A stretch of 64,000 nucleotides of DNA from Ruegeria sp. HKCCD8929 (lineage in GTDB: Bacteria > Pseudomonadota > Alphaproteobacteria > Rhodobacterales > Rhodobacteraceae): positions 1 through 64,000 of the forward strand of contig NZ_WPZY01000009.1 of assembly GCF_013031405.1 (NCBI RefSeq), given 5' to 3'. The notes under the pieces are model-generated. The model made no database searches and had not been told where the DNA came from. It worked only from the letters and a program-made list of their open reading frames with translations. Positions 45,355 to 54,749 of this stretch are shown piece after piece; within the stretch, counting starts at the first letter, position 1, and every line of letters begins with the position of its first letter. Position numbers and translations under genes: made by a program.

Positions 45355-47328
45355 TCATTCCGCCGCCACCTTGTGCTGTGCCACCGGCACGACCGCGGCA
45401 TCGACGATGTTCAGCGTCGCGCTGATCGAGCCCTTGCGGCCGTCCTCATAGGTCACCTCGGTCGTGGTCGAGATCGTGTCCGACCCATCATAGAGCGCGG
45501 TGATGATGTCGTCGTATTTGTCCTCGACGAACCCCCGGCGCACCTTGCGGGTGCGGGTGATTTCGCCGTCATCGGCATCCAGTTCCTTGTGCAGCACCAC
45601 GAAGCGGTGCACCTGACAGCCCGACAGCATCTCGTCCGCCGCGACCGAGCGGTTGACCTCTTCCACATGACTCTGGATCGACGCCAGCACCTTGGGATGG
45701 CCCGCCAGTTCCTGATACGAGGCATAGGCGATGTTGTTGCGCTCGGCCCAGTTTCCGACCGCCGTCAGGTCTATATTGATGAAGGCCGCGCAGCGGTCCT
45801 TGCCGTTGCCGAACAGCACGACCTCAAGAATGTCGGGATAGAACTTGAGCTTGTTCTCGACATATTTCGGCGCGAACATCGAGCCGTTGGCCATCTTTCC
45901 CACATCCTTGGCGCGGTCGATGATGCGCAGATGGCCGCTGCCTTCCTCGATGAAACCGGCATCACCGGTGGCAACCCAGCCCTCGGCATCTTTGGTCGAG
46001 GCGGTGGATTCGGGGTTCTTGTAGTATTCCACGAACACCCCGGGCGAGCGGTAGTGGATCTCGCCCTTGTCGTCGATCCTGATTTCCACGTCCGGGGCCG
46101 GAACGCCCACGGTGTCGGCGCGCACCTCGCCATCGGGCTGCACGGTGATGAACACCGTCGCCTCAGTCTGACCATAGAGCTGTTTGAGGTTGATGCCGAG
46201 CGAGCGGTAGAAGTCGAAGATCTCGGGCCCGATCGCCTCGCCCGCCGTATAGCCCACACGAATACGGCTGTAGCCCAGAGTGTCCTTGAGCGGTCCGTAA
46301 ACCAGCAGGTTGCCCAGCTGATATTTCAGCCGGTCCATGAACCCGACCGGATTGCCGTCCAGAATGTCGCCGCCGACCTTCTTGGCGTGGCCGAGGAAGT
46401 GGTGGAACATCCGGCGCTTCAGCGCGCCCGCATCCTCCATCCGGATCATCACATTGGTCAGTTGGGTCTCGAATACGCGCGGTGGGGCGAAGAAATAGGT
46501 CGGCCCGATCTCGCGCAGATCGGTCATCATCGTGTCCTGGCTTTCCGGGCAGTTCACGCAGAAGCCGCACCAATAGGCCTGGCCGATGGAAAAGATGAAA
46601 TCGCCCACCCAGGCCATCGGCAGGTAGGACAGGATGTTCTCGCCCCGGGTCAGATGGTCGAAATCCGCCGAGTTCTTGGCGCTTTCGATCACGTTGCGGT
46701 TGGACAGCACCACGCCCTTGGGCTTGCCGGTCGTTCCGCTGGTGTAGAGCATCACGCAGGTGCTTTCATAAGTCAGCTTGGCCTGACGGTCCTGCAGGTC
46801 GGTGATCCACTCATCCCGCGCGGCGCGGCCCTGATCCTGCACATGGGAATACTGGTGCAGCGTGTGATGGTCGTATTTGCGCAGGCCGCGCGGGTCGAGG
46901 TAGAGCACATGCTCCAGCTGGTGCAGTTCGTCCTGCACCTCAATCACCTTGTCGACCTGCTCCTGATCGCTGGCGATCACGAAACGCGCACCGCAATGGC
47001 CCAGCACATAGGCCATCTCTTCGGCGACCGCGTCCTGATAGACCGGCACCGGCACCGCACCAACCGATTGCACGGCGACCATGGACCAATAGAGATAGGG
47101 GCGGTTGCGGCCGATGATGGCGACGAAATCGCCCTCGTTCACGCCGAGATTGATCAGGCCCAGCGCCAGTGCCTCGATCTCTTTCGCGGTTTCAGCCCAG
47201 GTCCAGCTCTGCCAGATGCCGAATTCCTTTTCCCGATAGGCCGGAGCATCCCCGAACTGGGTCGCGTTGCGATGAAGCAGTGCCGGTAGGGATTGCAACC
47301 CTCCGGCGCCCGACTGCGTCTGAGCCAA
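45355..47328 (-). CDS. Long-chain acyl-CoA synthetase-type AMP-dependent ligase
   Basis: A 657-residue adenylate-forming enzyme. The P-loop-like motif is VMLYTSGTTGKPKGVVLSNR, followed by LPMAWVGDFIFSIG, LKQLYGQTEATVFITVQPDG and the A8-type hinge GWVATGDAGFIEEGSGHLRI with IDRAKDVGKMANG. It forms acyl-CoA from a carboxylic acid. The start is TTG 47328 (LAQTQSGAGG), with GGAGGAG upstream; no ATG fits. It is first in the leftward Liv operon and diverges from the histidine kinase gene across about 258 bp. Aryl or fatty acid substrates are both possible. Confidence 0.88.
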   Translation of the reverse strand: MAQTQSGAGGLQSLPALLHRNATQFGDAPAYREKEFGIWQSWTWAETAKEIEALALGLINLGVNEGDFVAIIGRNRPYLYWSMVAVQSVGAVPVPVYQDAVAEEMAYVLGHCGARFVIASDQEQVDKVIEVQDELHQLEHVLYLDPRGLRKYDHHTLHQYSHVQDQGRAARDEWITDLQDRQAKLTYESTCVMLYTSGTTGKPKGVVLSNRNVIESAKNSADFDHLTRGENILSYLPMAWVGDFIFSIGQAYWCGFCVNCPESQDTMMTDLREIGPTYFFAPPRVFETQLTNVMIRMEDAGALKRRMFHHFLGHAKKVGGDILDGNPVGFMDRLKYQLGNLLVYGPLKDTLGYSRIRVGYTAGEAIGPEIFDFYRSLGINLKQLYGQTEATVFITVQPDGEVRADTVGVPAPDVEIRIDDKGEIHYRSPGVFVEYYKNPESTASTKDAEGWVATGDAGFIEEGSGHLRIIDRAKDVGKMANGSMFAPKYVENKLKFYPDILEVVLFGNGKDRCAAFINIDLTAVGNWAERNNIAYASYQELAGHPKVLASIQSHVEEVNRSVAADEMLSGCQVHRFVVLHKELDADDGEITRTRKVRRGFVEDKYDDIITALYDGSDTISTTTEVTYEDGRKGSISATLNIVDAAVVPVAQHKVAAE

Positions 47329-47586
47329 TGTCTTTCTCCTCCCCTTTCCGGCCCCATCCCGGACCGAACGCGATCGCCGATGCGATTCTGCCCCGATTAG
47401 GGACGGCCTCAACGGTCGGCGTCAACTTTTTCCTGATGTTTTCCCAAATCTTACGAATTGTAACAGCCTTCGCGCAGGCGGGTGGCTGCCTGTTACACCT
47501 GCCCATGTCCCGCGCGGGCAGCGACCGAAAGGCCCCTACCCCCGGCGCACATCCGGTGCTAGGCCTATGTCCCGGGGAGAACGGCA

Positions 47587-49482
47587 TTGGACATTTCCAA
47601 CCAGCGCATCAAGGCAATGACGACCGCGGGGCTGAACCTGATCGGGCAGGCCCTGTCGATCTATGACAACGATCTGAAACTGGTGCTCAGCAACCGCCGG
47701 TTTCAGGAGATGTTCGATCTGCCCGATCATCTGGTTCGTCCCGGGGCCGCGTTTTCCGACACCATCCGCCATCTGGCCACACAGGGCGAGTATGGCCCGG
47801 TCAGGGATATCGAGGACGCCGTACAAGTGAGGGTGGATCAGGCGCTGGCGTTCGAGCCGCATTACATGGAACGCATCCGCCCCAACGGGATGGTGATCTC
47901 GGTCGAGGGGGCGCCGCTGCCGCAGGGCGGCTGGGTCGCGGTCTATACCGACATCACCCGAACAAAACAGGCCGAGGAGCTGCTGCGCGCCCGGTCCGAG
48001 GAGCTTTCGGATCAGCTGCTGACTCATGCCGAGGAACTGTCGGCCACCAACCGCAAGCTGGCTGCCACCATCACCGCGCTGGAAGAGGCCAAGCGGCAAC
48101 TGACCGAGATCGAGTCGCGCACCCGCCTGACCACCGAGATGATGCCCGCCCATATCGCCCATGTGGGCGCCGACGGGCACTATACCTATTCCAACCGGCG
48201 GCTGAGCGCGGTGATGCCGGGGAGGCCGTCGGATATCGTGGGTCTGCATATCTCGGAGGCGCTGGGGCCCTCGGCCTTTGCCCGCATCGCGCCGCATCTG
48301 CAAAAGGCCTATGGCGGGCGCAACTCGGTCTTCGAGTTTACCGAGGATCACGATCAGCGCCGCATCCGGGTCTCGTTCACGCCGGATCAGGCGGGCGGGG
48401 TCTATATCCTGTCGATGGACGTCACCGAGGAAACCCAGGCCCGCGTGGCGCTGCAGCAGTCGCGGCGGCGGGCGCTGGCAGCGCAGATGACCAGCGGGCT
48501 GGCGCATGATTTCTCGAACCTGCTGACCATCATTCTGGGGATGCAGAGCAGGCTGGAGCGGATGGATCTGCCCGATGAGGCCGCCGAACTGGTCACAGCC
48601 ACGCAGCAGACGGCGCGGCGCGGCGGGCAGCTTTTGAACCGGATCGCCGACATGACCGGCAACCGCATCCTGCAGCCGCAAGCGACGGATATGCGCGGGG
48701 TGCTAGAGGATCTCAAGATCCTCGCCTCGCCCTCGCTGCCGCGCGGGATGGGCCTGTCGGTGGTCAACCACATGCCGGACGAGGCGCTGATGCTGGACCC
48801 GGGCATGTTGCAGGACGCGCTGCTGAACCTAGTACTGAACGCCCGCGATGCCTGCGGCACCAACGGGCAGATCACGGTCAGCGCCCACGCCATCGGGCGG
48901 ATCTGGATCGAGATCACCGTCGGCGATACTGGCCCGGGCTTTTCCGCCGAAGCACTGGACAAGGCGCTGAACCCGTTCTTTACCACCAAGGGCAGCGAGG
49001 GTTCGGGGCTGGGCCTGCCGATGGTCTATGACATGGTCAAGCTGGCAGGCGGCGATCTGCAACTGCGCAACACGCCCTCGGGCGCGTCGGTGATGCTGCG
49101 CCTGCCTTATCGTCCGGCACCGGCGACCCACGGCGGGCTGGCATTGCTGGTCGAGGACAATGACGAGTTGCGCAGCCAGTTCCGCGACATGCTAGTCGAT
49201 CTGGGCCATTCGGTGATCGAGGCGACCTCGGCCGATGAGGCCTGCGCGCTGGCCGCCGATCTCGAGGATATCTCGCTGGTGCTGTCGGATATCAGACTGG
49301 AGGGCGCCGGCACCGGGCTGGATCTGATCCGCCGCCTGAAACCCGGCCTGCCCTGCGTGCTGATGACCTCGCTGCCGCTGTCCGATCCGCTGCACCGCGA
49401 GGCCCTTGCGCAGGGGCCGGTTCTGCGCAAACCCTTCTCGCGCGCGCAACTCTCTGCGCTGATCCGGACCGAGGCCGCCTGA
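47587..49482 (+). CDS. Soluble PAS hybrid histidine kinase
   Basis: A 631-residue sensor kinase without membrane segments. It has PAS domains at about residues 10-125 and 184-290 separated by a coiled coil (about 126-183). HisKA follows with His307 in GLAHDFSNLLTII, then HATPase with NLVLNARDA and GSGLGLPMVYDMV (about 400-515). A C-terminal receiver follows, with phosphoacceptor Asp in LVLSDIRLEG (about 568). The start is TTG 47587, with GGGGAG upstream; ATG 47617 is the fallback. It is coupled to the response regulator and diverges from the acyl-CoA ligase operon, which it may control. Confidence 0.88.
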   Translation: MDISNQRIKAMTTAGLNLIGQALSIYDNDLKLVLSNRRFQEMFDLPDHLVRPGAAFSDTIRHLATQGEYGPVRDIEDAVQVRVDQALAFEPHYMERIRPNGMVISVEGAPLPQGGWVAVYTDITRTKQAEELLRARSEELSDQLLTHAEELSATNRKLAATITALEEAKRQLTEIESRTRLTTEMMPAHIAHVGADGHYTYSNRRLSAVMPGRPSDIVGLHISEALGPSAFARIAPHLQKAYGGRNSVFEFTEDHDQRRIRVSFTPDQAGGVYILSMDVTEETQARVALQQSRRRALAAQMTSGLAHDFSNLLTIILGMQSRLERMDLPDEAAELVTATQQTARRGGQLLNRIADMTGNRILQPQATDMRGVLEDLKILASPSLPRGMGLSVVNHMPDEALMLDPGMLQDALLNLVLNARDACGTNGQITVSAHAIGRIWIEITVGDTGPGFSAEALDKALNPFFTTKGSEGSGLGLPMVYDMVKLAGGDLQLRNTPSGASVMLRLPYRPAPATHGGLALLVEDNDELRSQFRDMLVDLGHSVIEATSADEACALAADLEDISLVLSDIRLEGAGTGLDLIRRLKPGLPCVLMTSLPLSDPLHREALAQGPVLRKPFSRAQLSALIRTEAA

Positions 49483-50183
49483 TGACCCAACCGCTGGTGA
49501 CCATTCTCGACGACGAACCCGAAATCCGGCAGATCCTGACGGATGCGCTGGAAGAGGCGGGGTTTCGCACCCAGAGCTTTGCCCGCGCGCGCGAGTTTGA
49601 AGCCTCGCTAAAGCGGGTGACGCCGGATGTGTGCCTGGTCGATCTGTCGCTGCCCGATACCGACGGGCTGGCGCTGGTGCACCGGCTGGCTCTGGAACAG
49701 GGCGCGGCGGTGATCATCATCTCGGGCCGGGCGCAGGTGCAGGACCGGGTGACCGGACTGGAGCTGGGCGCCGACGACTACATCACCAAACCCTTCGATC
49801 CGGCCGAGGTCGTGGCCCGCATCCGCGCCCGACTGCGCAGCCCACGCCCGGTCGCGCAGGGGGGCGACACTGCGCTCTTCAACGGCTGGACCGCGCATTT
49901 CGACCGTTACGTGCTGGAGGATGACACGGGCGGCGAAACCCCGTTCAGCCATGCCGAGGGCGAAGTGCTGCGCCTGTTTCTGGAAAGTCCCAAACGCCTG
50001 ATCAGCCGCGCCCAGATGCAGGAGATGCTGGGCGGTGCGGCGGGTGAGAGCTTTGACCGGGCGATGGACGTCCGCATCTCGCGGCTGCGCACCAAGCTGG
50101 GCGAGGACCCGAAAAACCCCCGGCTGATCAAGACGATCTACGGCGCGGGTTATATCTTTCTGGGCGATGTGAGTTGGCGCTGA
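49482..50183 (+). CDS. OmpR-type response regulator
   Basis: A 233-residue regulator. The receiver (about residues 5-118) contains acidic pocket DDEPEIR, phosphoacceptor Asp in VCLVDLSLPDTDGLALVH, and LGADDYITKPFDPAEVVARI. A winged-helix output (about 130-230) contains DVRISRLRTKLGEDPKNPRL and IYGAGYIFLGDV. Its start overlaps the kinase stop by one base, so the pair is cotranslated. Probable target: the divergent ligase/Liv operon, by position only. Confidence 0.92.
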   Translation: MTQPLVTILDDEPEIRQILTDALEEAGFRTQSFARAREFEASLKRVTPDVCLVDLSLPDTDGLALVHRLALEQGAAVIIISGRAQVQDRVTGLELGADDYITKPFDPAEVVARIRARLRSPRPVAQGGDTALFNGWTAHFDRYVLEDDTGGETPFSHAEGEVLRLFLESPKRLISRAQMQEMLGGAAGESFDRAMDVRISRLRTKLGEDPKNPRLIKTIYGAGYIFLGDVSWR

Positions 50184-50252
50184 CCCCCTGCTTTTGGCAG
50201 CTTGCAGGCAATTCCTTCGGAATAGCGCACCGCAAGAACCCCGAGCGCCGGA

Positions 50253-50957
50253 CTACTGCGCCTCGATCCTGCGGATCATCGCGGCCAGCCGTTTGCCGAT
50301 CAGGTGGCTGGAACGGGGGGACGGATGGATCAAATCAGGCGCGAAATAGAACAGCCCGCCACGTGGCACCACATCCTGCATCGACACATATTCGATACCC
50401 TTTTCCTGCTGTGCCAACCGCGCGATCCGCGCCTCCAACTCATCGCCTTCGGATTTGCAATGGTCGATTGGGGTTAGCAGGCCGGGGCTGCGCAGATAAC
50501 CGGTATACAGCACCCTGGCGCCGTCATCCCGAATGCGGCGCAGAAAATCCGGTATCTGTCCGGTCGAACCGTCCGCGGAAATCATCCGGTTCATGATCCG
50601 GTCGCAGCGCCCGCATCCACATCCGAACAGCAGGTCATTGCCGCCGCCATTGACCACCACCCAATCCCAGTCGCCCTTGACGTACTGGTAGGGAATGTTG
50701 AAGCCTTTCTGGTCCTCGGCATCCGGGCGGATTTGCATCCAGGCGCCGGCGACCGAGCGATCCACGACGGCCTCACCCAACTCCTGCTCAATCGTGTCAG
50801 AGATCGAACTGCCCCAGACCGCATTCCAGGCCATCAGAGAATCTCCCACGGCCAGAATTCGGGCGCCACTGTTCTGGCTGAACGATTCCTGACAGGCCGT
50901 CAGCGGCAGGGCGGCAATGAGAGTAAGCAAAAGGGGTTTAAGGCGATCAAAAGTCAT
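50253..50957 (-). CDS. SGNH-family hydrolase, putative lipoprotein
   Basis: A 234-residue SGNH/GDSL hydrolase. The lipoprotein signal is MTFDRLKPLLLTLIAALPLT followed by AC. Block I is AVGDSLMAWN with the nucleophilic Ser, block III GGGNDLLFG, and block V DLIHPSPRSSHLIG with Asp and His. A cysteine-rich loop CGCGRCDRI follows block III, which is unusual. It acts on an ester or acetyl group in the envelope; substrate unknown. It converges on the response regulator gene. Confidence 0.83.
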   Translation of the reverse strand: MTFDRLKPLLLTLIAALPLTACQESFSQNSGARILAVGDSLMAWNAVWGSSISDTIEQELGEAVVDRSVAGAWMQIRPDAEDQKGFNIPYQYVKGDWDWVVVNGGGNDLLFGCGCGRCDRIMNRMISADGSTGQIPDFLRRIRDDGARVLYTGYLRSPGLLTPIDHCKSEGDELEARIARLAQQEKGIEYVSMQDVVPRGGLFYFAPDLIHPSPRSSHLIGKRLAAMIRRIEAQ

Positions 50958-51053
50958 GGGACCAAGCTGCGCAAAAAGAATTGTGATTCCGTTAACGCAA
51001 ATTGGATCACAGCTCGGAAAGTTTAACAATCATGAGATGATTAAGATTACAAA

Positions 51054-52229
51054 CTACAACCTTTGAGTCGCTTTATCCAACACCTTCAATCCGGCCACCA
51101 GATCCGCCTCATCCGTGTCCTCGGCAAAATCGTGGCTGATGCCGCCAATGGACGGAACGAACAGCATCGCCACCGGCATCAGGCGCGAGACATTGGTAGC
51201 GTCGTGCAGCGCGCCCGACGGCATGTGCCGCCACCGCCCGGGTGCCATTGCCTCGGCCCCATGCTCCAGCGCGGCTTTCAGGCGGTCGTCCATCGCCACC
51301 GGCTCCAGCCCCAGCAGCGGGCCGAACTCCAGCCCCATATCCCCGGCCACCTCCTCGGCTGTTTGGCGAATGATCTCCTCCATCCGCGCCAATCTCCCGG
51401 CATCGCCGTCGCGCCACTGCATCGAGAACTGCGCCCGCCCCGGCACGATGGAGGACGCATTGGGATGCAGTGATACATGGCCGATGGTCCAGACCGTGCG
51501 CGGCGTGACCACGTTGCGGAACCGCTCGTTGATCAGCGAATTGAACCGCGACAGCGCCTGAAACGCGTCGCGGCGCAGATGCATGGGCGTGGTGCCCGCG
51601 TGGTTCTGCTGGCCATCGAAGGTGATCTTCATGTCGCGGATGCCGACGATATCGGTGACCACGCCAATCTGATCGTCTTCGGTGTCCAGCGTCGGCCCCT
51701 GCTCGATATGCATCTCGACAAAACCGGAGAACTGGCCCGGGTCGACGAAATCACCCGCCAGATCCGCCATCGCCGTCCGCGCGGCACCGAAACGGATACC
51801 GGCGTGATCGGCCAGCCCATCCGCCTGGTCCAGCGGCAGATGCCCCGACCAGATCGCCGAGCCGGTGGTGACCCCAAACCGCCCCTCTTCATCCTGAAAG
51901 CTGACCACCGAAACCGGCCGATCCGAGGATCGCGCCACCTCCAGCGCCGCGATCACACCCAGCGCGCCATCGAGCCAGCCGCCCTCGGGCTGGCTGTCGG
52001 AATGCGAGCCCATGAGCAGCGATGGCCCCTCCGCCAGACCAAAAAGGTTACCGACCGGATCGAACCTGACCTGCAGCCCGGCCTCCTCCATCCGCCCCGC
52101 CAGCCAGCGCCGCGCGGCGATGTCAGCCTCACTATAGGCAGGCCGTACCACGCCCTTGCCCACGCCTGAGGCGCCAAACGACCGCAACTTGTGCAAATCC
52201 GCCAGAAACCGTTCCGCATTCACCGCCAT
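51054..52229 (-). CDS. Zn-dependent hydantoinase/carbamoylase-family amidase
   Basis: A 391-residue M20-type metallo-amidase related to N-carbamoyl-L-amino-acid hydrolase, allantoate amidohydrolase and beta-ureidopropionase. Metal-site elements are [40 protein letters not shown] and [16 protein letters not shown]; the dimer-site helix region has [20 protein letters not shown]. The ATG at 52229 is supported by the family start. It diverges from the phosphatase-lysine operon. The exact N-carbamoyl or ureido substrate cannot be told. Confidence 0.88.
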   Translation of the reverse strand: MAVNAERFLADLHKLRSFGASGVGKGVVRPAYSEADIAARRWLAGRMEEAGLQVRFDPVGNLFGLAEGPSLLMGSHSDSQPEGGWLDGALGVIAALEVARSSDRPVSVVSFQDEEGRFGVTTGSAIWSGHLPLDQADGLADHAGIRFGAARTAMADLAGDFVDPGQFSGFVEMHIEQGPTLDTEDDQIGVVTDIVGIRDMKITFDGQQNHAGTTPMHLRRDAFQALSRFNSLINERFRNVVTPRTVWTIGHVSLHPNASSIVPGRAQFSMQWRDGDAGRLARMEEIIRQTAEEVAGDMGLEFGPLLGLEPVAMDDRLKAALEHGAEAMAPGRWRHMPSGALHDATNVSRLMPVAMLFVPSIGGISHDFAEDTDEADLVAGLKVLDKATQRL

Positions 52230-52396
52230 ATCGAACCTTTCGCCTCCCCTGCTTCTTCTGTTTGAAAATATCCCCGCCGGAGGCTCCCGCAAGGCACCAC
52301 AAACGCCCACGCTGACAATTTCGCGCAAGCGGCCTCCAAACCCCTCTGGCCCATCCCCGAAACCTCGCCTAAGACTTGGCGCCAAGAGGAGCACAC

Positions 52397-53047
52397 ATGT
52401 CCCACATCACCCTTGTCCGCCACGGTCAGGCCAATACCGAGGCGCGCGACGAAGAGAGCTATGACCGCCTCAGCGATCTGGGCCACCAGCAGGCCCGCTG
52501 GCTGGGCGAGCATCTGGCCGAGACGCGGTCGCATCACACGCGGGTCTATTGCGGCACCCTGACCCGGCATCTGGAAACCGCGGCCAGCATGGGGCTGGCG
52601 GATCCGGTGCAGGACGCGCGGCTGAACGAGATCGAGTATTTCGCCCTCGCTCAGCGCTTCGAGGAGCAGCACGGCGTCGCCATTCCCGACGACCGCGAGG
52701 GGTTTGTCGATCACCTGCCGCGCACGTTCGTGGCCTGGTCGCGGGGCGAGATCGCCGACCCGCCCGAAAGTTTCGACCAGTTCGAAACCCGCGTCCGCGA
52801 CGCGTTGGGCGAGATCGGGACCGAGGGCGGACCGGCCATCGTGGTGACTTCGGGCGGGCTGATCTCGATGGTGATGCGGCAGGCGATGGGGCTGGACATC
52901 CCGTCAATGGCGCGGGTCGCCCTTGCCATCATGAACACGTCGATGCATCGTCTCTACCCGATTGGCGCGCATCTGAGCCCGGTGCTGTTCAACGCCGTCC
53001 CGCATCTGGAACCGCCAGAGCGGCAATTCGCGCAAACCCATTTGTAA
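52397..53047 (+). CDS. Histidine phosphatase family protein
   Basis: A 216-residue phosphoglycerate-mutase-like protein with the catalytic RHG motif in [20 protein letters not shown] second-half active site is in [20 protein letters not shown], where the usual GH pair is replaced by TSGG. It is the first of four rightward genes spaced by 15, 13 and 3 bp. The link to lysine catabolism is by position only. ATG 52397 follows AGAGGAG. Confidence 0.85.
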   Translation: MSHITLVRHGQANTEARDEESYDRLSDLGHQQARWLGEHLAETRSHHTRVYCGTLTRHLETAASMGLADPVQDARLNEIEYFALAQRFEEQHGVAIPDDREGFVDHLPRTFVAWSRGEIADPPESFDQFETRVRDALGEIGTEGGPAIVVTSGGLISMVMRQAMGLDIPSMARVALAIMNTSMHRLYPIGAHLSPVLFNAVPHLEPPERQFAQTHL

Positions 53048-53062
53048 GGCAGGAGGCTTGGG

Positions 53063-53677
53063 ATGCAGCTCTATTACGCCCCCGGCACCATTTCCGTCGC
53101 TGTCGCCATCGCGCTGGAAGAGGCGGGGCTGGACTATGACGCGGTGAAGCTGAATTTCGCCAGCGGCGAGCAGACCAAACCGGCCTATGCCCAGATCAAC
53201 CCCAAGGGCCGCGTGCCGGCGCTGGCGGTCGAAGGCGGCATCCTGACCGAGACCGGCGCGCTGCTGGACTTTGTGGCCGCCAAGGCGCCGCAGGCCGGGC
53301 TGGTGCCGGAGGATCCGGTGATGGCGGCGCGGATGCGCGAGGTGATGTATTACCTGGCCTCGACCATGCATGTGAACCACGCCCACAAGCTGCGCGGGCC
53401 CCGCTGGGCCAGCAAGGAAAGCAGTTTCAGGGATATGGCGGCCAAGGTGCCCGAGACCATGACCGCCTCGTGCGACTATATCGAGCACAACGGCTTGCGC
53501 GGGCCGCTCGTGTTGGGCGACCGGATCAGCCTTGCCGATTGTTACCTCTACGTTGTGTGCGGCTGGCTGGAAGGCGACGGCGTCGATGCCTCGGCCTTTC
53601 CCAAGATCCTCGCCTTCCGCGAGGCGATGGCGGCGCGTGCCTCGGTTCAGGCGGTTAAGGCCGCCGGTATGCTTTAG
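53063..53677 (+). CDS. Glutathione S-transferase family protein
   Basis: A 204-residue GST. The thioredoxin-like N-domain is MQLYYAPGTISVAVAIALEE, then NPKGRVPALAVEGGILTETG with the cis-Pro and glutathione-binding TE. An all-helical C-domain contains LGDRISLADCYLYVVCGWLE. It lies between the phosphatase and saccharopine dehydrogenase genes. It could protect against or isomerise a reactive product of the pathway such as aminoadipate semialdehyde, which is speculation. Confidence 0.88.
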   Translation: MQLYYAPGTISVAVAIALEEAGLDYDAVKLNFASGEQTKPAYAQINPKGRVPALAVEGGILTETGALLDFVAAKAPQAGLVPEDPVMAARMREVMYYLASTMHVNHAHKLRGPRWASKESSFRDMAAKVPETMTASCDYIEHNGLRGPLVLGDRISLADCYLYVVCGWLEGDGVDASAFPKILAFREAMAARASVQAVKAAGML

Positions 53678-53690
53678 CGAAGGACGAACG

Positions 53691-54746
53691 ATGACACATC
53701 TCTGGGTCCGGGCCGAACAGCGCCCGAACGAGGAACGGGTGGGCCTGACGCCCGAGGGGGCGGCGCAGCTGATTGCAGCGGGGATCCGGGTGACGGTCGA
53801 GGACAGCTCGGTCCGCGCCCTCCCGCTGGACGGCTACCGGGCGGCGGGATGCGGGATCGCAACCGAGAACAGCTGGCCCGAGGCCCCGGCGGATGCCATC
53901 GTCTTCGGCCTCAAGGAACTGCCCGAGGACGGCACGCCCCTGCCTCATCGCCACATCATGTTCGGCCATGCCTTCAAGGGCCAGCATTCTGGCCGGGCAC
54001 TGCTGGAGCGGTTCAAGGCGGGCGGTGGCACGCTCTACGATCTGGAATATCTGGTGGATGAAACCGGCCGCCGGGTGGCCGCATTCGGTTATTGGGCGGG
54101 CTATGCCGGGGCCGCCGTGACGCTGAAGGCATGGGCCGCGCAGCAGCGGGGCGCGCAATGCGGCCCGGTCGGTGTCTATCCCGGCAAGGATGCGCTGATT
54201 GCAGAGTTGGGCGCCGAGCTTGACGCCACCGGTGCGCCCCGCTCCAGCGCCATCGTTATCGGAGCGCTTGGCCGGGTCGGTACCGGGGCCGCCGATCTCT
54301 GCGAGGCGATGGGTGTTGCCGTCACCAAATGGGACATGGCCGAGACCGCAAGCGGCGGGCCGTTCCCGGAGATCCTCGGCCATGACCTGTTCCTGAACTG
54401 CATCTTCGCCCGTCCCGGCACGCCGGTCTTCGTTCCGCGTGAGGCGCTGACCGCGCCGCGCAAGCTGACCGCCATCGGCGATGTGGCCTGCGACCCGGAC
54501 AGCGATTACAACCCGGTGCCGGTCTATGACCGCGCGACGACGTGGGACCAGCCCACCCTGCGCGTCGCCACCGACCCGGTGCTGGACGTGATGGCCATCG
54601 ACAACCTGCCGTCGATGCTGCCGGTCGAAAGCTCCAAAGACTACGCGGCGCAACTGCTGCCCTCGTTGCTGACGCTTGGGCGGATCGAAACCGGCGTCTG
54701 GGGCCGGGCCAAGGCCACCTATCAAACCCATATCGAGAGGATCTGA
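53691..54746 (+). CDS. Saccharopine dehydrogenase (NAD+, L-lysine-forming type)
   Basis: A 351-residue enzyme of the LYS1/lysine-ketoglutarate-reductase type. It joins lysine and 2-oxoglutarate to saccharopine (or the reverse). The N-terminal AlaDh/PNT-like half has LWVRAEQRPNEERVGLTPEG and FGLKELPEDGTPLPHRHIMF, then GHAFKGQ. The NAD-binding half has IVIGALGRVGTGAADLCEAM. The start is ATG 53691, 13 bp after the GST stop. Paired with the glutamate-forming enzyme downstream, it indicates lysine degradation through saccharopine. Confidence 0.9.
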   Translation: MTHLWVRAEQRPNEERVGLTPEGAAQLIAAGIRVTVEDSSVRALPLDGYRAAGCGIATENSWPEAPADAIVFGLKELPEDGTPLPHRHIMFGHAFKGQHSGRALLERFKAGGGTLYDLEYLVDETGRRVAAFGYWAGYAGAAVTLKAWAAQQRGAQCGPVGVYPGKDALIAELGAELDATGAPRSSAIVIGALGRVGTGAADLCEAMGVAVTKWDMAETASGGPFPEILGHDLFLNCIFARPGTPVFVPREALTAPRKLTAIGDVACDPDSDYNPVPVYDRATTWDQPTLRVATDPVLDVMAIDNLPSMLPVESSKDYAAQLLPSLLTLGRIETGVWGRAKATYQTHIERI

Positions 54747-54749
54747 CAG

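Noticed and set aside
44260..47289. A 1009-codon rightward frame opposite livG and the acyl-CoA ligase
   Set aside because: Antisense shadow of two well-recognised enzymes; composition typical of complementary-strand translation.
37271..47328. Branched-chain amino acid specificity of the Liv-type importer
   Set aside because: Family membership alone does not set the ligand; two acyl-CoA ligases in the operon argue for another substrate.
53532..53690. Longer N-terminus for the lysine-forming saccharopine dehydrogenase
   Set aside because: The extension lies inside the GST coding frame; the family start MTHLWVRAEQRPNEERVGL begins at 53691.
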